Source: Dasyornis broadbenti
Lineage: Eukaryota > Chordata > Aves > Passeriformes > Dasyornithidae
Length of the DNA stretch: 64,000 nt
NCBI GenBank assembly: GCA_013397935.1
Contig: VZRN01003456.1
Span: 463,941 to 527,940 of the forward strand
Direction: 5' to 3'
Each line of letters begins with the position of its first letter. Position 1 is the first letter of the stretch. The notes under the pieces are model-generated. The model ran no database searches and had not been told where the DNA came from. It saw only the letters and a list, made by a program, of their open reading frames with translations. A program made the position numbers and the translations under genes. Shown piece by piece: positions 23,590 to 35,087 of this stretch.

Positions 23590-24030
23590 ACATTTGTAAT
23601 ATCTTTCCTGAAACCAAAGATGCAAATTTAGCGGATTGGATTAGCGTTTTTGTTCTCCGCATAAACAAAGGTGATACTACTGGAATTCTGATTAAGTCTA
23701 ATGAGGGAAAGTGTAATGTATTCATTCCTTCCAATCTGGCTTCTTGAATAGATTAGCTACAAAATTTGCCCTTCTTCATGCTAACAAAACATAAACATAG
23801 TTAAAAGGAAATCATACTAGTTGATGTAAACCCAATGCTTAATATTTTAATCTTTAAAGAATAAAAGTTAATACATCAATAGCAAATTAAGAAGACAACA
23901 TCTTGGTCTACGTATATTAATCGTTAATAATCAGCAGATTAACACTGATGCATACCAAGAGCAGGTTTATGCATGGACAGTAGGAGGTGATAACATTCTA
24001 TTCAACCAAGATATCTTTGAGTCTACCACA
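23590..24030. promoter_or_regulatory. Possible conserved regulatory element (POU/FOX/homeodomain-type motifs)
   Basis: A perfect POU octamer ATGCAAAT lies at 23620-23627. A FOX-type ATAAACA overlaps a SOX-type ACAAAG at 23661-23670. A palindromic homeodomain pair TATTAA-TCG-TTAATA lies at 23915-23929, beside further TTAAT/GATTAA sites. Motif density in AT-rich DNA is weak evidence. The call rests on the overall look of the segment: complex sequence, no simple repeats and no transposon. Confidence 0.22.
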
Positions 24031-24439
24031 GGATTATGTCAACGAGTCAAATGATTGTTAAAGGAACGGGCAGAAAGAAATCTTAGTTTAGATAAAGTTT
24101 TGTACAGAAATGTAATAAAAATAGAGTAAAAGAATCATGGGAACATTTTAAGACTATTTTAATTTGTAATTATTTCTGTGCACATACGTGGTATGTTTTT
24201 CAAAGTTTATTAATACATACATACCTTGCAGATACTGCATCTATAGTTGCATAAACATTCAGATAGGTTAGAGATAGCCATTATCACTTGTTAGGATAAC
24301 TTAATTAAACTTGCTTATTAAAACCCTTTAATTCGTTAGTGATAAAATCTTGATTAGTACATTTTCCTGCTAGGTGACCTTCTAATTTAATAGAAAACGA
24401 ATTTTTAAATGGAGAAAAATGCCTGTGGCAGAGATTTTG

Positions 24440-24790
24440 TGCAAGTGAATAGAGTTTGTAATACACATAGGGATATAATCGAGCCTAATTAGAGAGGGTG
24501 CAAATGAATTTTTATTTCATACACCAGAAGTGTCATTGATGAACCATGGTTCAGAGTTTGAAATGCATTCAGGCTGGCAGTATGGGACTGAAGTCTGTGG
24601 GAAAATCACAAGCTAATTCATTGATTGCCCCTTGGAAATTACTGCTGTTAATTGTTAGGTAATTAACATGGAGCTACAATTATACTGGCCTTAGGGGGTG
24701 ATTAATGTTTCAACATGTCACATTAGCAGCGGCTGGATTTTAAAAGCTTTTCTTTTCACATGGTTTAGAGACAGATGGTATATTGTCTAT
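24440..24790. promoter_or_regulatory. Possible conserved non-coding element
   Basis: Non-repetitive sequence with TAATTA (24660-24665), several TTAAT/ATTAA cores, a CATGTCACATTAGCAGCGGCTGG-like complex stretch near 24715 and no open frame. It resembles developmental enhancers in texture only. Cross-species alignment is needed to confirm it. Confidence 0.18.
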
Positions 24791-26904
24791 GGAAAATTGT
24801 TTTCTTTTACTAAAGTTTATACCAAGACTAAGTGAATGTTCTTCTTGTGCTGCAGTGTATTTTTATGTAGTTGAATTGTAAGCATCTTGCCTGATGCACC
24901 TTAAGAAATAATATTTGTTTAAAAAAGATCCCCATTATACCTGCTATGAATGCATAAAATATGCATATTGAAAGGAAATTATTGCTGTTATTATTTTTTA
25001 GGTAGAAAATAAAAAATAGGCAATGTAAGATTAGACCACTTCATGGCAGCTCTTACATTATTTAGTGCTGATACAAGGAAAAGAATTGCACAATACGATA
25101 CTTATTACAATCAATATAATTTAAGCAGAAACAAAATAAAACATGTTGAACAAATGCATTTAGTAACAGTTATAAACAGTATATTAATATCTCCACACTT
25201 CAATATTGTACTTTGTTCTGTGTTAAGATTTTTTTCTCTTCTTCCAGTTCCAGTAGTCAGAATAAGACCGGCATAGACTTTTTTAGAATCCCACTGTGTT
25301 CTGCTTTATCTGTTACTATGCAGAATTACTCCTTAAAATTTTCCATCAAAGATAATAGTGCTTGTGTTAAGAAGACTGTTAATGTATCCTGGAACTACTA
25401 CTTATATTTTCTCTCTTTTTTTTTTTTTTTCCCTCTATATGCTGCTACACTAGATAGACATATTGCAGACTGCTGGGTTATTGGTATTCACAGTGTAAAT
25501 ATTTTCTTGGTAATGTTCCTAAAACATGGCAAATGTATGTTCCTGTTTGCAGTAGTTTTGAAAGCACTTCAATTTCTTCTCATAATTGATAATGGCACTA
25601 AGTCTTGTGAAGGGATATGTTTAAATGTCACACTCGGATTAGTTCTATAAATTCTTTAGGTTTGTAAGATTACTTCTTTGTCTTCTATAGACAATGAAGT
25701 CATGTAGTCCAAAGGATGTAATGGACTTCAGCTCGGTGAAAGGATTGGTTTCTATGACAGCATATATCTTTTTCTTGTTTCATTTTTTGTCTTCCTGTGA
25801 TATTTCAAGTTGCAGTCTTAGTAGCCTTATACAATGGTCTTTCTTATGACTCCAGTCACTTGCATTTGTATTGATTGATCCACTGCAACATATCACAGAA
25901 GGCTTTTTTTTTCCAGCCATATCTGCTAATAAATTTTAATTTCTGCTAAAACCATCTAAATCTGGAGGACATATCTCTATCAACAGTCTTTCTACAATAA
26001 TAAAAAAATCCCAAAGAAATATAGCAGAAGAGATATACAAATTTTGTAAATATTCTTTTGTCTTTATTATTTTAATTTCTACACAATTGTATGAACTATG
26101 AATTAGTATCCACTTAGGTTTCATTCAGCTGAGTTACCTGGCCTTCTCAGAGGACCTCAGGTGTTACCTATACATGCAAAATGTTGGTGACTGAACTGGA
26201 AGAAGTGGGTTTTACGAAGAACTTAATGGAATGGAATGATTAAAATTATTATACCGCAGGAGATCACCTGCATTTGGTTAGACATCCAGGCTTTCCTGTG
26301 CTTTCATTTGAATGATCAGGAGCCAGAAAATCTCAGTACATGGGTTGGTTTAACCAGAGATTCTGACCACTGCTTTTAAAGAGTAATAGTAGTAAGCTGA
26401 TACAATGCTTGGTCAGCAGAACCCTTGAGCATATGGTTAATTTTAAGCACATGAGTAGCTCTGTTGACATTACAATTAAGTCTCTACTTACATGTTTTGT
26501 TATATTAGGGTCATTGCCCTAGGAGGACTCTGCAGGGGAAGAACACTTGAATTGGCAGTCTTACGAAGTTACTCCTGGCCCTGTGTCTATGGAATAGTAG
26601 ATTCATCTGTCCAAAACCCTCAAATAAAAGTATCTGTGCTCATATATCCAAGAACAGATTCTAATTTACACTAGAGCCATTTTTGGACTTCCTTAGTGTG
26701 TAAGAGATGTGCAACTATTATTTATTCTTGCTTTAAGAACCGTCTGCATAGTCAGTGCATTAATAAGGTTGAGCACCAAATTCTACATGATTATTTGGTC
26801 ACCAGTAAAAGTTTCAGGCCATAGCATTCCTCAAACTTATGTTATACGTATTTATGTTAGATCATTGCATTAATATCTTCTGAATCTCCATTTGATTTCT
26901 ATTT
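24791..26904. other. AT-rich sequence without recognisable genes
   Basis: A 145-codon + strand frame (25213-25650) begins near a strong acceptor ('tctcttcttccag', ending 25247). It includes a poly-T run read as Phe and has no recognisable domain, so I do not call it. On the - strand a splice-like pair near 26131-26190 has stops in all three frames. Confidence 0.5.
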
Positions 26905-26990
26905 ATGGGGATTTTTGTTTTATTTTGTTTTGGTTTTGGTGGGTTTTTTGTTTTGGTTGTTTGTTTTTTGTTGGGTTTTTTTTTGTGCTA
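26905..26990. repeat. T/G-only low-complexity tract
   Basis: The tract consists almost only of T and G ((T)nGG units) on the + strand, so A and C on the other strand. It is a strand-asymmetric low-complexity stretch without tandem periodicity. Confidence 0.9.
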
Positions 26991-27369
26991 GATTCTATAT
27001 TTTATTAAAGCAGTTTCTGTGCTACTAGTAAATTTTAAATTTAGGCTTATATACTAGTTGACTGTAATGTAAGTGCTAAGAGTTTGGTGACAAAAATAGC
27101 AGGAGACTGCATAGGCTGATTTATTTTCTTCTTTTTCTAAAGTGACTGTAACCACCTTACTAATAATATTTATTGGGAGATTATTTCAAGTCTCAGGATT
27201 TCCAGGTTTGACTCATAAATTCCAAAGGTTGTCTAGACCAGTATACTTCAGAGGACATAACGTAGAAGTTGTGTGTCACGTGCTAAGAAATAATCTTTGA
27301 AACAGGCATTGTTCTGCCATATTTTGCAGAAGGAACTGGCTAAAAAGCTTGGATACTCTATGGAAAACA
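26991..27369. other. Unassigned sequence flanking the LTR
   Basis: Nothing recognisable as a gene was found. No 5-bp target duplication around the LTR could be fixed, because the LTR ends are uncertain. Confidence 0.4.
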
Positions 27370-27793
27370 TGTCATGGTTTGGGAATGGTATTCCCCAATT
27401 TGGTATTCCCACTGAAACATCCCAAATCACTCACTGGATCTCTCAGTTCCCCCTCCCCTTCTCCCTCCTTTGGGTGGAAAGGTGAATTGGAGACACAAAA
27501 GGTAAAGTTCACTGTTTGAGATAAGAACAATTTTCTGGAAATAGCAATGAGATAAGAAAATTAGCAGTAACAACGACAGTGCTAATGGCAGAGGGTACAA
27601 GAAGCAGTGAACAATTTGCACATGAATGCTCACCCCTTACAATACCTGGCTGTTCCCTTCACCACTCTATCCCAGCCTGAAGGGATCCTTTCAGCCCCTT
27701 GCTCTCCTGGCAATGACATGAGGTGTTATAGAATAGCCTCCAGGTCTTAGTCATGGCCCTTCCTGGCTACTGCAAAAATTACCCCTGTCCCAG
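27370..27793 (+). mobile_element. Solo LTR of an avian ERVL-type endogenous retrovirus
   Basis: The segment starts 'tgtcatggtttgggaatgg' and continues 'ttccccaatttggtattccc…actgaaaca', as in the ERVL-class LTRs I recall from passerines. Further in come a 'gtttgagataa' block and 'cactctatcccagcc', and near the end 'gcaaaaattacccctgtccc', matching the usual 3' end. It is diverged and no internal retroviral coding sequence flanks it, so it is a solo LTR left by recombination between two LTRs. The exact ends are estimates and the family name is from memory. Confidence 0.62.
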
Positions 27794-30372
27794 GGTGTTT
27801 GAGGAGAAAGCCACCTGGAAAATATCTAAGGAATGGACTTGTTTGAAGGAAAGATGGGGAGGTGAAATAGAGGAATTCCCTCTTTCTTTGTAAAAGTTTA
27901 AGGCATTTTATATGCTTTTTATCAAGGTGCCTCTTTCCTCCCCTGTGGTTTTTGTTCTAGCAATTTTCTTACACTGAACTGGAAGACAGAATTGAAGATA
28001 AATTTGTATGAATAAAAAGTGCCATGAAAACCATTGCACCTCTTGTTACATATATGTGAATATGCACCTGGCACAGGATGTAATGTTCCAGAAGAACAGA
28101 GCTCCTGACAGGAGCCTTGTGCAAAATCTCTGTCCCTTTGAGTAGAGCCTGTGGGTGGCTTTTCTATCATTCACTCTGCCGAGGTTGTTTACTCAATCAG
28201 ACCAACTTTCACTCATTTCCTTCTTGCTCCTTACTGTATCACTCAGTGAGTTTGGTTGTCTACCAGCTACAAGGGCATATTCACCTCTCTCCCAGGGAGA
28301 TCAAAGCCAATTTGAGGGTAATATATCTGCATTTACATTTAAAATGTTAACAGTGTTGGAAAATTGCTCCAAATTTCTAATAAAAAAAAAAGGAACAAAA
28401 CTCTCCATTATTCTTTTTCTCAAGATTCTTTATTTGTGTAGGAGACATCTATCTTAAAGAATGCTTTACCTGACAGATATGACTAGAAGTTACAGGCCCC
28501 AACCAGAACACATATTAAAAAATGTCTTTTTTATTTAAAGAAAAACAAAAACTTGAGGAAATACAGAAAAAGTGTATGTATGGAAAGTTAAAGACATGAA
28601 AGCCGTTCTCTTTTTGAAAGTTCACACCAATCAACTTTTTAGTTTGCGTAGGAAATATAGGAGTGTATGTTTATTTTAAATCCATCTGAGAACACAGTCC
28701 ACCGGTGGAGCCTTTACCAAGAACCTCCATATCTGTGTGTGCTCGTGCTTGCATGCATAAGAATCAAATTTCAATCCAATTACTTATGTGGAGGAAAATG
28801 CGGAGGATTATCACACTGAAAAAGACTTGAAAATGAAAGTACTGTCAAGTTGGTCAATTTTTAGGAAAAGCAACTTTTAAGAAAGTCCTTTAAAAATCCC
28901 TTATTTGACCTCTTTGCATGTTTTCCCACTGATTTGCTTGCAGTCTTCTTTCCTAAATAAGCCTTTGCTTTTCTGGAAAGCCATTCAGAAATTAAATACT
29001 TCTTGCTTTCACTTTTTAACTACTGCTTCTGATCCTTCATTTCCTGCTCATGCAGTTAGCAATATATGTGTACTTCTTACTTTCGTGTTTTGTCGTCTGT
29101 TCCAGAACCCTCCTTTTTGAGATAAATCTTCTGACCTTCTCTTTCTAGCGTTTAATGACCACAACAGTCTCCTCAGCACCTTCACTTGTAATCTTATCTT
29201 TTCTGTCATTGACTGTATAAATCTGTTTCTGTCACAGAAGAACTGACTTCAGTCCTGCTCTTTGAAAGAGTGTTTAAAGCTTGCTGGTTTTGCATCATCC
29301 TGTGGAGTTCCAGTGTAAAATTGCTCACTTTCAGAATTCTCTTGCCCACAATTCAATCTGTATCTTACCTTGGTCTTATGAGAAAGCATAAAACTTTTTC
29401 TCTCTGCTTTTACAACTGTACCAATTTTAGACTAATTTGGTTTTTGGTTAGTTTGCTGGGGGTTTTTATCATCTTTTGCTAATTACTAATATTGTTTCAT
29501 GGAGGTGGCTTTCTATATTTCTTTACCAGGTTACTGAAATCTTAGAGATGAGCTCACATGCTGATTCCTGTCTGAACCCAGAATCCAAAGAGGCTAATTT
29601 TCTGTGTCAGCTACTGCTGAACTCTAGGTATTACATTCACTCTTGCCATGTACCTTTGCTTTTTGCATATGCATCTATCTTCCTGCACACCCTTTGAATT
29701 CTCTTAAATATTGTCATTATTGTAACTTGAGTGTACTGAGCGTAACTTATGTGTTTAAAGCCATTTTCACAGATAGATGGACCCTAAAGAAATCTGTAGG
29801 GAAACTGAGTGCCTTGGGTCAGCCAGTCTACAGCTTTCTGTCTAGTCAGAATGTTTCTTCACAAAATTCGTATGATGACTGTTCCAGCAAAGTTGTGCTA
29901 GCAAAATTAGACAAGACTAACTTAACTCTATTTTGTGTCAAGTTTCGTATCCAGCACGTGCATAATGACCTAATTTAAAGTACTGGATATTTGGTGTCTT
30001 TTTAGGGAGACGTACAATATTCTGTGCTAATATCTGCTGCACAATTACTGCTCTTCGTCAAGCGTTGACACAATTTGACTCTTCTCACCAGTAGTAAGCT
30101 TGTACATTCGAGTTTGTTTGAGACCCAGGATATCTCACTTTGTTAGATTTTCTGATATTCACTACTGCCAATTGAACAGTGCCTGAAAAACCTTGCATGG
30201 CCCTCCTAAAAATGTTGAACAATAGAAAAATCCCCGAGTAATTTCCAGAAGGTCCTAAAACTTTGTGATAGCAGAATGGTGAGAAAATGTTGCCAAATTT
30301 CTGTACGTGCTGAGACAAGATGGTAATATATATATCGTATATGTAGCTCAGTATAGTGAGAAAGTAATCTTT

Positions 30373-30391
30373 TCTCTCTCTCTCTCTCTCT
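30373..30391. repeat. (TC)n microsatellite
   Basis: Nine to ten uninterrupted TC dinucleotides. It is read as Arg-Glu repeats on the - strand. Confidence 0.95.
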
Positions 30392-33300
30392 ATTAATCTT
30401 CTACAGCCTTCAAAGATTTTAATTTCAGTCCTTCCAACTAATGGTATTAAGCCACACTTCATTTTTAAATGTGGCTTTCTGCACTAAGTGTAACATCTGG
30501 CATTCCCAAAATCTTTTTCACAATTTCATGTATGTTTAAAATGTTATTCTCTAATCATTTTGTTTTTAAAAAGGATTTTAATATGGTTTAGTTCTAAAAA
30601 AAATTAAGAATAAATCAAAATATGTAGTAGGGATTAATACAAATGTGTATTAGAAGAGCAAAGAAATCACTGAGACAAGACTAATCATCATTTAGATTAT
30701 CAGTAGAAGATGATTAAAAAACAAAGGATTGTATGACAAGTTATGTTGATGCCATGTTTGTGTAGCCAAATGTTTCAGCTTTATAAATGAAAAAGCCTAA
30801 GCAGCTTACAGTGAGACAAAGTAATCATTCAAATTACAAACTTAAGAATTTCAAATTACATACTTCATCAAGTTGAGTCTATTGTAACTTAAAATACATA
30901 GGGAATGATTCCCTCTAGTTGTAAAACAGCATGTAATATTTCAGCCATAATGAAATTGCTGCTTGGCTTTACAAAAGTGTTAATGCCATTAAACCATCTC
31001 TTTTTAGGATGAATACTCTGAACTCATACTGTTTATAATCCAACAACTAGGAAGAACATTTTCTTATATTTAAATGGAGATTTATTTGGGATACTTTTTT
31101 TGGTTTATTTAAATGTAAACGGTGTTGATCTCTCTGACTGTGTGCTGTTGCTGTAATAATTAGATATTTTTGATCAAGAGCTCAATCTTCCGAATACCTA
31201 AGAGAAAGTACAGTATTTGCTGTTCTTATTGCTCTTCTTGTCAGTGGGAGTTTTTATACTGTAAAGACTAAGCTGAATAGTAATTTTGGGCAAGCTGTAT
31301 GCCTAACATTTGAACTTGTTTTTCTAGAATATTATAGAATAAAATAGAGTGGTACAGATTCCACCTCTGTCATAATAATCTCATCAAAAAACAGAGCTTG
31401 TGCTAGTAATACAATTGCTTTGCCATTCTTTCTGTTTGGGAACTTTCACTGAAGCAATTTCAGTGAATGTGACAGAGAATTTATTCTTACTGAAGGGTTC
31501 CTTCATCTGGCTTGTATTCAATTTCTTTATCAGTGGTATTGATGAGAGCACTAATTTGTTCTTAATTTTGGTAGATATTTCTCTTTCTGTCCCTTGACTG
31601 CTTCTCCTAATTGCTTTACTCAGTGCTCTACATCTCATCCAAAAACATTATAAATGTAGCAAATCTAAAATTTGTTCCAGAATGTTAGTAAAACCAAACC
31701 ATGGTATTTTAATAGGACCTTTTCTTTCTCCTCTAAATTTTTAGGTTTTTTGAGAGGAAAGTGTGTGTGGTGCATGGATATCTCCAGTATTTATATCTGT
31801 AGCTTGTTTCTCTGCTTTGTCCAGTGATTAATCACAGTATTGATGTTGCAGCAATACCGTGAATGCCTTAACAGTTTTGTTCTATCCTAGTTTAATTATA
31901 AGAGCACAGACTTTGTTAATTTCAGTATTAATTTATATTAATGATATTGAGTATTATATTCCACTTGTGGTCTACTGTGAATGAATAAACATTGAGGAGA
32001 ATGTAGGAGAATTTTGTTTTGTTTCCTCTTTTTTCTTTTTTTGCTACCAAACAGGAATATTTAAGTATAAATTGATTCTATTAATGGGTTTTTCCCAAAA
32101 TTCTACTCAAATAAAATCTGTATTTAATTTCTGATAAGTTAAAACATATAAACATCAAAAAATTATATTGAAAACTGAAACAAATTTATACACTTGTAAC
32201 TCCTACTCTGCCCTAGGAGTAACCAAATCAGAAATATGATCCAAAGTCTGACTCACTCTAAAAATCTTAGTGACATGTTTCTATTCTTGATGTCTCCAGG
32301 TGACCAGTGGAGGCGAAGTTTACAGATGTGGATTTTCAGCTGAGAACAAATCTGCAGTAAAAAATATTAGAACCACATTCTGGTGAAGGTGTGAATTTGT
32401 TCCTCCTGAAGTAAGAGGAACAAAATATTATTCCATATTTTAGAAGTAAAGTTGTCATGGAATATGGGGTTTGCTTGGCCTCTTGTGCAGACTTCTGTTA
32501 TAAAACTTCTATCAGTGATAGGCTGATATGTTTCTTATCTATCATGGGGAATTTTTTTGCTCCTTGAGAGCTCCTTCAACTACATCTGTGAGACTTGAAT
32601 AAAACGAGAGTCCTCAGGACCAATCTTTATACCTTCTTGATACCTTGCATTCCCACTGGTATGCCAAATCCTGGGGCAATCAGGGACTTAAAATCCTGGC
32701 AAAAGCAACCCTAAGCAATGTTACCAGCCCGGCTCTGAATCTTATCCTATCTTACACACAGATATGTTAGCAGACTATGACTTAATTTTATGGTAAAAAT
32801 TTCCATTCTAAATGCAAAGACCATTTGTGAACTAGATCCTGGAAGTGCTTTGTGTTGGAATGACTGATATCAAGAAACCAGACAACATTGCTATTACAGC
32901 TGTGTTTAAGGGCTGGAAATTGATAGTCTCTTCCAGGGACAAGTTTGGTGTTACATATTTCAGCCAGGTGCAGTGTTACATGTCACGGCAGTGTTGCATG
33001 CATAGGACCACTCCTTTTAAATGACTTTTTCAAGTGCCCTGTATCAGTCAGCTCCCTTGGCTTCCCAGAACATTGGCACCTCTTTCAGTTGTACCTCTCA
33101 CCTCTTTCCTTTCTTAGGTGTATACATGCAAAACACTGCTGTATCAGTTATGATACAAATGTGGTTTTCTGTCAGAGGTTTTATGGTCTCCTCTTTTTTC
33201 TTTTTTCTATCACTGAAGAGGTGACTGCATCTAAATTGGAAAATATAATAGTTGAAGATTAAAGAAAAACCACTTGATTTGATAATGCCTTGGTCATAAT

Positions 33301-33879
33301 GCTGAAGAAAAGCAATGTCACATTAACAATAGAGGCCTCATTTATTATTAAATAATTATTCTAATTGATCAGATTCAATTAATTTTAATTTAAGAATATG
33401 TAATTTTGTGTAATGGAAATGTATGCAGTAACCTGATATTTGATCATTAGTCTGATAAACAAAACCTGCCTTCCAATTAACTCTTAGGTTTTTTTCTTTT
33501 AATTTTCTTTTCTTTTTTTTTTTCCCCCCAACTCCAAACCCAGGAACTACAAGGTGACACTTTTTGTAGATATTTTATCATTAATTAATCATGTTTTAAA
33601 AATTTTAACAGCAATGGTTATCCAGAAGACTGATTTTTGATAAATATTTTTTGTGTTATACATGCATTTGTTTTTAGCGTGAGTTATTTTATTTGGGATA
33701 TCTTTGAAGTTGCAACAATTAAGGAATAAAATGTTTTTAAAAAGTACTTTTGTATAGTGCCTAAGACTTCCTCTGATATTCGAATCTGTTCTCTTTCTGC
33801 TGTATGGATTATGTATTAAACTGTTTGCATAAATGCATCAGATTTGCTATTGCCCTAATATTCTCTTTTCTTTCTCTAA

Positions 33880-33967
33880 TATCTACCCTTGTGGGTAGAT
33901 ACCTACAGATTTATATTTGAGTGTCACAATGAATTTGTTTGACTGAAAAAGCCAAGCTTTTTCAGTC
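33880..33967. repeat. Two neighbouring perfect short hairpins
   Basis: tatctaccc/gggtagata has 9-bp arms and a 4-nt loop (33880-33888 and 33893-33901). gactgaaaaag/ctttttcagtc has 11-bp arms and a 5-nt loop (33941-33951 and 33957-33967). They lie 40 bp apart. Their role is unknown. Confidence 0.85.
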
Positions 33968-34229
33968 TGATAGTAGTTGTAAGTATTCTTCTCTGCTGAC
34001 ATTTATGTTTTGGGCATTTGCTTTCTCTGAATATATTTGACTGAGGGCTGACAGGATGCCCATACTAGGACAGGAGAGTCTAAGGAGAAAGTTACACCAA
34101 TGGTACCAGGCCTTGTCCATTTAAAATAAATGCTACCTAAAGCATTGCCCTGTGGAGTGCATATGTACGTGTGCATTCTGATCTGTCGTTAGCTAATGAA
34201 ATCTAATGTTTTCTTTCATTTGTCTTCAG

Positions 34230-34520
34230 TGGGTTTCTCCTGAGGATTCAGTAAGTAGATCAGTATGGGTTCTCTGGTACCATTCAAATCCAGCTGGAAT
34301 CCTCATGTCAGTCCCATTCTTCCTCCCTGCTCTCCTGTTTGCTGTTGATGAAGCCTTTCTGTCTTTTGTTGTTAATATGCCTCCAATTCTGCATAAAATT
34401 TTTAGCAAAATATCACTAAATATCTTTCCTAACACAGAATCCCAGAAAAACTCACTTAATAACATCCAAACTGTCCTTTCAAACTGTTATACCTGGTTTA
34501 AACAGTTTCTTACTGACTGA
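34230..34520 (+). other. Candidate 21-nt microexon or 97-codon terminal exon
   Basis: A strong pyrimidine tract with AG ('catttgtcttcag') ends at 34229. Twenty-one nucleotides later (34230-34250, reading WVSPEDS) comes 'gattca|gtaagt', a near-consensus donor. Alternatively the same frame stays open for 97 codons to a stop at 34518-34520, with a hydrophobic middle (PFFLPALLFAV) and a C-terminal 'CYTWFKQFLTD'. I recognise no domain. The antisense strand is also open over much of this stretch (34226-34465), which weakens the coding case. Confidence 0.22.
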
Positions 34521-34602
34521 AGAATTCTTCTAAAGGCTATCTTCTGTGGTTTAACTTTCAGTTTCTTGTTCTGAACAATATAAACTACTTTGCTGAAGTC
34601 TA

Positions 34603-35087
34603 GAAGGACATTGACCTGCTGGAGTGAGTCCAGAGGAGGCCACAAAGATAATCAGACGGCTGGCACACCTCTCTCTTCTATGAAAACAGACTGAAAGAGA
34701 TGGAATTGCTCAGCCTGAAAAAGAGAAGGTTTCAGGGTGACCTAATCGTGGCCTTCCAGGACCTAATGAGGGTCCCATGGAAATCAGGAGATGGACTTTT
34801 GACAACAGCGTGTAGCGATAGAACAAGGGGCAAGATTTCTAAACTGAAAGAGGATAGGTTTAGATGAGACATTAGAATGAAATTCTTAACTGTGAGGGTG
34901 GTGAGGCACCGGAACGGGCTGCCCAGAGAAGCTGTGGATGCCCCATCCCTGGCAGTGTTCAAGGCCAGGTTGGATGGGGCTCTGAGCAATGTGGTTTGGT
35001 GGAAGGTGCCCCTCCCTGTGGCAGAGGGGTTGGAACAAAATGATCTTTAGGATCCCATCCAACCCAAAGTATTCTGTGATTATATGA
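34603..35087 (+). mobile_element. CR1 LINE 3' fragment
   Basis: It opens with 'aaggacattgacctgctggag' and 'ccagaggaggccac', the CR1 block before the 3' UTR. It continues with 'gaattgctcagcctgaaaaagag', 'gtggccttcca', 'gtgaggcaccggaacgggctgcccagagaa' and 'gttcaaggccaggttgga', and ends 'atcccatccaaccc…attctgtgatta'. It is 5'-truncated and close to full length at the 3' end. A short internal part is less regular. Frames found on the opposite strand are artefacts. Confidence 0.95.

Larger units (their letters stand above)
27794..34229. other. AT-rich, gene-poor block
   Basis: About 6.4 kb without a confident gene or transposon. It contains (TC)n at 30373-30391, a short AT alternating stretch near 30327-30345, and T-rich tracts near 33488-33525. 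Inverted repeats lie at 32396-32424 (10-bp arms, 9-nt loop), 33880-33901 and 33941-33967. A - strand 125-codon frame (30085-30462) contains an Arg-Glu run coming from the (TC)n repeat and is not called. Confidence 0.55.

Noticed and set aside
25213..25650. 145-codon + strand frame after a strong acceptor
   Set aside because: It includes a poly-T run read as Phe and a Ser run from TTCC-type repeats. There is no donor and no recognisable content.
26131..26200. Splice-bounded segment on the - strand (acceptor ending …gttcag, donor ccag|gtaact)
   Set aside because: All three frames contain stops. It could only be a non-coding exon, and nothing else supports a transcript.
30085..30462. 125-codon - strand frame with an Arg-Glu repeat
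   Set aside because: The repeat is the (TC)n microsatellite in antisense. The rest shows no known family.
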